Shown: positions 58,330-64,000 of the stretch, piece by piece
Layout of the letters: every line of letters begins with the position of its first letter
Position numbering within the stretch: the stretch's first letter is position 1
Assembly: GCF_009296175.1 (NCBI RefSeq)
Contig: NZ_VOSK01000005.1
Span: forward strand, 47,203-111,202
Source of the DNA: Microvirga tunisiensis
GTDB lineage: Bacteria > Pseudomonadota > Alphaproteobacteria > Rhizobiales > Beijerinckiaceae
DNA: 64,000 nucleotides
Reading direction: 5' to 3'
Made by a program: the position numbers and the translations under genes
The notes under the pieces: model-generated
Database searches by the model: none
What the model was told of the DNA's origin: nothing
The model's input: the letters and a program-made list of their open reading frames with translations, nothing else

Positions 58330-59192
58330 TGCCCGCAGGCCCAATCGCGGTTCTCGCCGGGGCCGGGCAGCTTCCCATCCAACTCGTGAACCATCTCGAG
58401 CGGACGGGACAGGAGGTGCGTGTACTGGCATTCCGCGGCTTTGCCGAAGTCGAACTACAGTGCCGCGCTGATGCCACCGTCGATCTTCTCGACCTCAAGA
58501 CCATCATGAGCACCTTGGAGGGATGGCGGCCGCAGGCCGTCTCCCTCGTCGGCGCCGTGCGCCGTCCCGGCTTTTCCGCGCTTCTCAGCGCCTATTCACT
58601 GTTGCGAAACATGCACGAAGTGAAGGAGGTGATCACCCGCGGGGACGATCAGGTGCTGCGCGGGGCCGTGATGCTGCTTGAGGAGCGGGGGCACCGGGTC
58701 GTCGGCGCCCATGAGCTTGCTCCCGATCTCGTTGCCTCCCAATCCTTGATCGGGAAGCTGACACCCAATGCGGATGACTGCGAGACGATCGGGTTCGGCC
58801 TCGATCTCCTCAAGTCTCTCTCCGACTTCGATATCGGCCAAGGCGCGGTCATTGCGCGCCGGCATGTCCTTGCGATCGAGGGGCCGGAGGGCACCGACCG
58901 GATGATGCGGCGGGTGATGAAAATGCGCCAGTCCTGGTTCGGCCTTCGTCGGCGGGAGGAGGGCGGGGTGCTGATCAAGGCTGCAAAACGCGGCCAGGAT
59001 CTCAGGGTCGACATGCCGACCATTGGGCCCCGCACCGTTATGGAGGCGGCCAAGGCAGGGCTTTCCGGGATCGCCATCGGCGCAGGCTCCACCTTCGTGC
59101 TGGAACAGGAGAAAACCCTGCGCACAGCTGACCGTCTCGGCCTGTTTCTCATCGCCGTCGACCTGCCCTGGATGGAGAGTTCCCGTGGCTGA
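58329..59192 (+). CDS. lpxI: UDP-2,3-diacylglucosamine pyrophosphatase LpxI
   Basis: This 287-residue enzyme (DUF1009 family) hydrolyses UDP-2,3-diacylglucosamine to lipid X, replacing LpxH of enterics. IAVLAGAGQLPIQLVNHL, LVGAVRRPGFSAL, GAHELAPDLVA and LIKAAKRGQDLRVDMPTIGP, with GIAIGAGSTFVLEQEKT, are the family signature. Alphaproteobacteria commonly use LpxI in this position between lpxA and lpxB. It overlaps the lpxB start by 8 bases. Confidence 0.95.
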   Translation: MPAGPIAVLAGAGQLPIQLVNHLERTGQEVRVLAFRGFAEVELQCRADATVDLLDLKTIMSTLEGWRPQAVSLVGAVRRPGFSALLSAYSLLRNMHEVKEVITRGDDQVLRGAVMLLEERGHRVVGAHELAPDLVASQSLIGKLTPNADDCETIGFGLDLLKSLSDFDIGQGAVIARRHVLAIEGPEGTDRMMRRVMKMRQSWFGLRRREEGGVLIKAAKRGQDLRVDMPTIGPRTVMEAAKAGLSGIAIGAGSTFVLEQEKTLRTADRLGLFLIAVDLPWMESSRG

Positions 59193-60363
59193 GGACAAGC
59201 CTCTGACGATCTGGATCGTATCGGGTGAGGAATCGGGCGATCAGCTCGGTGCGAAACTGATGCGATCCCTGAAGGCAAGGTTCGGAGGCGAGCGCCTGCG
59301 CTTCGGCGGTGTTGGCGGGCATGCCATGGGGAAGGAAGGGCTGAAAAGCCTGTTTCCTCTCGAGGAAATCGCCGTCATGGGTTTTTCCGCAGTCATCGCG
59401 CGGCTGCCCTCGATTTTGAAGCGCATCCGGTTCACTGCCGATGCGGCTGTTGCGGCAAACCCGGACATGCTCATCATCATCGACAGCCCGGACTTCACGC
59501 ACCGGGTTGCCAAGGCAGTCCGGCAACGGGCGCCTCAAATCCCTATCATCGATTATGTCAGCCCCTCGGTTTGGGCCTGGCGACCCGGCCGCGCGTCGAA
59601 GATGCGGGCTTACGTGGATCACCTGTTGGCGCTGCTGCCCTTCGAGCCTGCCGCCCACAGGCGTCTGGGCGGTCCACCAACTACCTATGTCGGTCACCCG
59701 CTGATCGAGCGTCTCGCGGAGATCAGGCCCGCGCCTAGTGAGCGGGGGAGTGCTGATCCCGGGCCCATCGAATTGCTGGTTCTGCCGGGCAGCCGTCGCT
59801 TGGAGGTAAGCCGCCTCATGGAGCCCTTCGGTGAGGCTCTAACGCTCCTGAGGAAGCGTTCGCCACGTCCCTTCGAGGTCACGATCCCGGCGGTCCCGCA
59901 CCTCGCCCAGGAGATCAGGAAGCGAGCGGAATCCTGGAGCGTGAAACCGAGAATCGTCGAGGGAGAAGCCGCCAAATGGGCTGCTTTTCGCAAAGCGGAT
60001 ATGGCGCTCGCGGCCTCCGGCACCGTGACTCTGGAACTCGGGCTCTCTGGCGTGCCGATGGTTGTCGCCTACCGGGTCTCGAAAATCGAGGAGGTGCTGA
60101 AATATCTCATCAAGGCCCCCTCCATCGTGCTGACCAACTTGGTGCTTGGCGAAAACGTCATTCCTGAGCTGATCCAATGGGATTGCACACCTGAAAAGCT
60201 CGTCGATGCGCTCCTTCCGCTCCTCAGCGACAGCCCTGAACGACGAAAACAGATCGAAGCCTTCAGCAAGCTCGATGAAATCATGAAGATCGGCAATGAG
60301 GATCCAAGCGAGCGGGCGGCGAGAATCGTGGAAGAAGTGCTGACCTGCAGAGGAAAAGCATAG
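59185..60363 (+). CDS. lpxB: Lipid-A-disaccharide synthase
   Basis: This 392-residue glycosyltransferase joins lipid X and UDP-diacylglucosamine to form the disaccharide. IVSGEESGDQLGAKLMRSL, DYVSPSVWAWRPGRASKMRAY, VGHPLIERL, LPGSRRLEVSRLM and ASGTVTLELGLSGVPMVVAYR are diagnostic. The start is GTG 59185. A longer in-frame opening inside lpxI is not homologous. It closes the bamA-lpx cluster and converges on gltA. Confidence 0.96.
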   Translation: MAEDKPLTIWIVSGEESGDQLGAKLMRSLKARFGGERLRFGGVGGHAMGKEGLKSLFPLEEIAVMGFSAVIARLPSILKRIRFTADAAVAANPDMLIIIDSPDFTHRVAKAVRQRAPQIPIIDYVSPSVWAWRPGRASKMRAYVDHLLALLPFEPAAHRRLGGPPTTYVGHPLIERLAEIRPAPSERGSADPGPIELLVLPGSRRLEVSRLMEPFGEALTLLRKRSPRPFEVTIPAVPHLAQEIRKRAESWSVKPRIVEGEAAKWAAFRKADMALAASGTVTLELGLSGVPMVVAYRVSKIEEVLKYLIKAPSIVLTNLVLGENVIPELIQWDCTPEKLVDALLPLLSDSPERRKQIEAFSKLDEIMKIGNEDPSERAARIVEEVLTCRGKA

Positions 60364-60499
60364 GCGGCTCTCCCGCGTCTCATCCCCGACAGCCCTGGGC
60401 CGGGAAAGGAACCACCAACAGACTCAGCGCTATGGATGCCCTTCTTCTCCGCTGACGCTCGGGCCGGGAGTGACACGCATTCAATAAGCAGCACCAATG

Positions 60500-60523
60500 A
60501 AAAAGGGGCCTTTCGGCCCCTTT
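60500..60523 (-). terminator. Terminator of gltA
   Basis: AAAGGGGCC (60502-60510) and GGCCCCTTT (60515-60523) pair around a four-base loop. On the minus strand the stem runs into TTTTTC, an intrinsic terminator for gltA, which stops 25 bases away. Confidence 0.75.
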
Positions 60524-60547
60524 CCAATTCCAGCGTTTCCGATTGTC

Positions 60548-61840
60548 TCACCCGCGTTGGGCGACCGTGACGTAGTCGCGCTCCGGCGAGCCGGTATAGA
60601 GCTGGCGCGGGCGGCCGATGCGCTGGGACGGATCCTCGATCATCTCGCTCCACTGGGCGATCCAGCCGACCGTGCGGGCCAGCGCGAACAACACCGTGAA
60701 CATGGAGGTGGGGAAGCCCATCGCCTTGAGGGTGATGCCCGAATAGAAGTCGATGTTCGGGTAAAGCTTCTTCTCGACGAAGTACTCGTCCTTGAGCGCG
60801 ATCTGCTCGAGTTCCACGGCCACGTCGAGGAGCGGGTCGTCCTTGATGCCGAGTTCGTTGAGCACCTCGTGGGTGGTCTTCTGCATGATGCGCGCGCGCG
60901 GGTCGTAGTTCTTGTAGACCCGGTGACCGAAGCCCATGAGGCGGAACGGATCGTTCTTGTCCTTCGCCTTGGCGATGTATTCGGGAATGCGATCCGGCGT
61001 GCCGATCTCTTCGAGCATCTTCAGAGCCGCCTCGTTGGCGCCGCCATGGGCGGGACCCCACAGGCAGGCGATGCCGGCCGCAATGCAGGCGAAAGGATTG
61101 GCGCCCGACGAGCCGGCGAGGCGCACGGTCGACGTGGAGGCATTCTGCTCGTGATCGGCGTGCAGGATGAAGATCCGGTCCAGCGCACGCGAGAGCACCG
61201 GATTGACCTTGTATTCCTCAGCCGGAACCGCAAAGCACATGCGCAGGAAGTTGGAGGTGTAGTCCAGCTCGTTCTGCGGATACACGAAGGGCTGGCCGAT
61301 CGAGTACTTGTAGGCCATGGCAGCCAGCGTCGGCATCTTCGCGATCATGCGCATGGACGCAATCATGCGCTGATGAGGATCCGAGATGTCGGTGGAGTCG
61401 TGATAAAAGGCCGACAGGGCGCCCACGCAGGCGACCATGATCGCCATCGGGTGCGCATCGCGACGGAAGCCGGTGAAGAACCGGTTCATCTGGTCGTGCA
61501 CCATCGTGTGGCGCGTGACGCGATAGTCGAAATCGGCCTTCTGGGCGGCGGTCGGCAACTCTCCGTAGAGCAGCAGATAGCAGGTCTCAAGGAAGTCGCC
61601 GTGCTCGGCGAGCTGATCGATCGGATAGCCACGATAAAGCAGAATGCCCTTGTCGCCGTCGATATAGGTGATCTTCGACTCGGTGGCCGCCGTCGAGGTG
61701 AAGCCGGGATCGTAGGTGAACATCCCGGTCTGACCGTAGAGCTTCGAGATGTCGATGACGCTCGGGCCGATGGTGCCATCTTTGACCGGCAGTTCCACGG
61801 ACTTGTTGTCGACGGTGACTGTGCTGGAGTTGGAACTCAT
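60548..61840 (-). CDS. gltA: Citrate synthase
   Basis: This 430-residue hexameric-type (large, NADH-sensitive group) citrate synthase condenses acetyl-CoA and oxaloacetate. [54 protein letters not shown] (catalytic histidine region), [16 protein letters not shown] (second histidine) and [14 protein letters not shown] (catalytic aspartate) are all present. It is transcribed on the minus strand with gltX upstream, and converges on lpxB. This lpxB-gltA-gltX order is typical of Rhizobiales. Confidence 0.97.
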   Translation of the reverse strand: MSSNSSTVTVDNKSVELPVKDGTIGPSVIDISKLYGQTGMFTYDPGFTSTAATESKITYIDGDKGILLYRGYPIDQLAEHGDFLETCYLLLYGELPTAAQKADFDYRVTRHTMVHDQMNRFFTGFRRDAHPMAIMVACVGALSAFYHDSTDISDPHQRMIASMRMIAKMPTLAAMAYKYSIGQPFVYPQNELDYTSNFLRMCFAVPAEEYKVNPVLSRALDRIFILHADHEQNASTSTVRLAGSSGANPFACIAAGIACLWGPAHGGANEAALKMLEEIGTPDRIPEYIAKAKDKNDPFRLMGFGHRVYKNYDPRARIMQKTTHEVLNELGIKDDPLLDVAVELEQIALKDEYFVEKKLYPNIDFYSGITLKAMGFPTSMFTVLFALARTVGWIAQWSEMIEDPSQRIGRPRQLYTGSPERDYVTVAQRG

Positions 61841-62004
61841 GCGTCATGGCCCTTTCAAAAAGGAGGCCGGGCAGAACCTAGAGCAACCTGTGAAACGGAG
61901 AAGGTCTCCGGGGCTGCCGAACCGAGGTTTGCCGGTCGGTCGGTAGGATAATGGCGCCTTCGGTAGCTTATCCGTGGGGACGGAGCAAGCAGGTCTAAAG
62001 GCGA

Positions 62005-62032
62005 GATGCGCCTGCTATGCAGCAGGCGCATC
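62005..62032. other. Perfect 12-bp inverted repeat overlapping the gltX stop
   Basis: GATGCGCCTGCT (62005-62016) and AGCAGGCGCATC (62021-62032) are perfectly complementary with a four-base ATGC loop. The stop codon of gltX and its last five codons lie in the hairpin. No T-run follows on the minus strand, so ordinary intrinsic termination is doubtful; on the plus strand TTTGGTTT follows. Confidence 0.6.
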
Positions 62033-63445
62033 TTTGGTTTGGTCCCTCAAGCGCAACAGGGTTTCGTCTTTGCCGAGGACAGCCATGACGTCGAAGAGTC
62101 CGGGCGAGGTCGCCCGCCCCGTCAAGGCTGCTCTCAGGGGCTGTGCCACCTGACCGAGCTTCGCTCCGATTGCTTCAGCGTGCTCACGCACGACAGCCTC
62201 CACGCTCTGGGCCGACCAGTCGGAAAGGGCTTCGAGCTTCTCGGCAACACCGACGAGGCGCGAACGGCCGTCCGCCAGCAGGCTTGCCGCCTTCTCGTCG
62301 AGATGCAGCGGACGCTGGGCATAGAGGTAGTAGGCGCTGTCGAGCAGCTCCACGAGGGTTTTCGCACGCTCCTTCAGGCCGGGCATGGCGGCGATCAGCT
62401 TCTGGCGCAGAGCCGGCTTGAGGGTCCGTCCCAGATGGTGCTCATCCTTGTCCAGCTCCGGCAGCAGATCCTCGAGCGCCTGCACCAGCTGCTCGTCATC
62501 GGCTTGGCGCATGTAATGCCCATTGAGGTTTTCGAGCTTGGCGAAATCGAAGCGCGCTGGCGAACGACCAATGCTGCCGAGATCGAAGGCGTCGATCATC
62601 TCCTGGGTGGAGAAGATTTCCTGATCGCCGTGACTCCAGCCGAGGCGCACGAGATAATTGCGCAGGGCCTCAGGCAGGTAGCCCATGCTGCGATAGGCCT
62701 CGACACCGAGCGCACCGTGACGCTTGGACAATTTGGCACCGTCAGGACCATGGATAAGCGGAATATGGGCCATCTTCGGCACACCCCAACCGAGCGCTTG
62801 ATAGATCTGCGTCTGGCGTGCCGCGTTGGTGAGATGGTCGTCGCCACGGATGACATGGGTCACGTCCATATCATGATCATCCACCACGACCGCGAGCATG
62901 TAGGTGGGCGTCCCGTCCGAGCGCAGGAGGACGAGGTCGTCGAGATCCTTGTTCTGCCAGACGACGCGGCCTTGCACCTCGTCTTCGACGACCGTCTCGC
63001 CCTCCGTCGGGGCCTTGAGGCGAATGACAGGCTTTACGCCCTCCGGAGCCTCGGATGGATCCCGGTCGCGCCAGCGGCCGTCATAGCGCAAAGGGCGGCC
63101 CTCTTTGCGGGCGGTCTCGCGCATCTCTTCCAGCTCTTGCTGACTGGCATAGCAGTAATAGGCACGGCCTTTCGCCAGAAGGCTCTCGGCAACCTCGCGA
63201 TGTCGGGCGGCGCGGGAGAACTGATAGACCACGTCCCTGTCCCAATCGAGGCCGAGCCACTTTATGCCATCGAGGATCGCGGCAATGGCGGCATCCGTGG
63301 AGCGTTCCCGGTCGGTATCCTCGATGCGCAACAGCATCTTGCCTCCATGCCGCTTGGCATAGAGCCAGTTAAACAGGGCCGTGCGTCCCCCTCCGATATG
63401 CAGGAAACCGGTGGGAGAGGGAGCGAAGCGGGTGACGACGGTCAT
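62015..63445 (-). CDS. gltX: Glutamyl-tRNA synthetase
   Basis: This 476-residue class I synthetase has the HIGH-type motif [18 protein letters not shown] near the N-terminus and the KMSKS variant [13 protein letters not shown]. It charges tRNA-Glu and possibly tRNA-Gln in organisms with GatCAB. The start is the methionine preceding [10 protein letters not shown] (complement of 63443-63445). An upstream in-frame extension of 18 codons is not conserved. Divergent from the comEC-like gene. Confidence 0.96.
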   Translation of the reverse strand: MTVVTRFAPSPTGFLHIGGGRTALFNWLYAKRHGGKMLLRIEDTDRERSTDAAIAAILDGIKWLGLDWDRDVVYQFSRAARHREVAESLLAKGRAYYCYASQQELEEMRETARKEGRPLRYDGRWRDRDPSEAPEGVKPVIRLKAPTEGETVVEDEVQGRVVWQNKDLDDLVLLRSDGTPTYMLAVVVDDHDMDVTHVIRGDDHLTNAARQTQIYQALGWGVPKMAHIPLIHGPDGAKLSKRHGALGVEAYRSMGYLPEALRNYLVRLGWSHGDQEIFSTQEMIDAFDLGSIGRSPARFDFAKLENLNGHYMRQADDEQLVQALEDLLPELDKDEHHLGRTLKPALRQKLIAAMPGLKERAKTLVELLDSAYYLYAQRPLHLDEKAASLLADGRSRLVGVAEKLEALSDWSAQSVEAVVREHAEAIGAKLGQVAQPLRAALTGRATSPGLFDVMAVLGKDETLLRLRDQTKDAPAA

Positions 63446-63588
63446 CGCAGAAAACCTTGACTTGAAAACCTGGGGGCATGCGGCCTGTCTCATCCGCAAG
63501 CGTCATCCGACTCAATCCACAGGGCGGTTTGGGCCGGAGCGTGCGGTCGTCTAGCATGCAACCGCACCCGCGTTAAGCCGAAGCCACG
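63446..63588. other. Divergent region gltX / comEC-like gene
   Basis: These 143 bases must hold the gltX promoter (minus) and that of the comEC-like gene. No clear hexamers or operators were found, and no LexA box is visible here. Confidence 0.4.
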
Positions 63589-63969
63589 ATGGAAGACAAC
63601 CACGAAAAGCCCCACCGGATCCCGCGCAGCTCTGCGCAGGTCGCGGCGCTGCCACGGTCCTGGGGCTCTCCTATCGAATGGAGCTTCCTCGACGGTCGCG
63701 GCTGGCTCCTGAAGAACATTGCTCGGGAGATCGAGCAGCGCCGGCTTTTCCCCTGGGTCGCGGTCCTCTTCGGGATCGGCATCATCCTGTTCTTCCAGGC
63801 CGATGGTCAGCCGGCCCTCTGGGCACCCGTTGGAGCCTTTGCACTTTTCGGTGCCGCCGCGATCGCCTTCCGCTGGAACTCTTATGTTCAAATGCAAGCG
63901 GCACGGCCACGACTGTTCATCCCGCCAATCATGGCTGGTCCCGCATCGTGGAGCTCATGCGCAATGTAG
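63589..63969 (+). pseudogene. N-terminal fragment of a ComEC/Rec2-like competence protein, probably truncated
   Basis: The 126-codon frame starts MEDNHEKPHRIPRSSAQVAA and contains a hydrophobic core, REIEQRRLFPWVAVLFGIGI with ADGQPALWAPVGAFALFGAA. That is how ComEC proteins of Hyphomicrobiales begin, just before their membrane domain. ComEC is normally 600-800 residues, and gltX-comEC-lexA is a usual order. Here, after RWNS (about 63885), the sequence changes to non-membrane residues and stops at 63967-63969. The gene looks interrupted by a frameshift or an insertion whose remainder is beyond the window. A genuine short protein is an alternative. Confidence 0.5.
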
Positions 63970-64000
63970 GAGACAGGGCCTCAAGACGACGGTTTGCAAA
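63970..64000. other. Right window edge
   Basis: Only 31 bases remain. In one frame across 63903-64000 the sequence reads open (ending VELMRNVGDRASRRRFAK), which may be the start of another gene or of an inserted element. It is too short to identify. Confidence 0.3.

Overview
The window is a 64 kb stretch of chromosomal core genome from a high-GC alphaproteobacterium. Gene order and protein styles fit the Hyphomicrobiales/Rhizobiales, most likely a Methylobacteriaceae member close to Microvirga or Methylobacterium. The genus is inferred from recalled gene order and repeat families, not from a database search. Almost every gene is housekeeping. There is no phage, CRISPR array, rRNA operon or complete insertion sequence.

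Layout: (1) 1-3.5 kb holds the 5' end of hemB (minus strand, cut by the window edge), a 3-hydroxyisobutyryl-CoA hydrolase, a small membrane protein and an exported L,D-transpeptidase. (2) 3.8-11.2 kb holds glyA-nrdR-ribD-ribE-ribH-nusB-thiL-MFS: one-carbon metabolism, dNTP control, riboflavin and thiamine cofactor synthesis. (3) 11.4-18.4 kb holds the proton-pumping pyrophosphatase hppA, bamE (minus), a cytochrome bc1 chaperone, a YceD-type protein, plsX-fabH, ihfA and a MerR regulator, followed by tRNA-Asp with a clear promoter. (4) 18.8-19.1 kb holds a decayed low-affinity iron permease. (5) 19.3-34.3 kb holds the complete 14-gene nuo operon for respiratory complex I (nuoA-N). It runs straight into birA, rnj (RNase J), a methylmalonyl-CoA epimerase and a DUF1467 protein. 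(6) 38.0-45.7 kb holds proS, lolC, lolD, a tiny SOS-controlled membrane peptide, dnaE and a GNAT acetyltransferase. (7) 45.9-60.4 kb holds the translation/envelope cluster rpsB-tsf-pyrH-frr-uppS-cdsA-dxr-rseP-bamA-lpxD-fabZ-lpxA-lpxI-lpxB: ribosome parts, isoprenoid and phospholipid precursors, outer-membrane assembly and lipid A. (8) 60.5-64 kb holds gltA and gltX (minus) and the 5' part of a comEC-like gene that looks broken before the window ends.

The most interesting item is at about 41.44-41.59 kb. Two alphaproteobacterial SOS boxes (GAAC-N7-GAAC) sit in tandem just upstream of a 33-codon ORF for a single-span membrane peptide, between lolD and dnaE. This strongly resembles the SOS-induced division inhibitor SidA of Caulobacter. 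Other points of note are a 90-bp dispersed two-hairpin repeat (four full and two half copies), a second ~109-bp palindromic repeat before ribH, a histidine-rich loop in NuoL, C-terminal extensions on NuoE and ribosomal protein S2, and several leader or intercistronic hairpins.

Limits: everything was read by eye. Promoter, terminator and repeat calls are pattern matches. Family names rest on recognised motifs and synteny.
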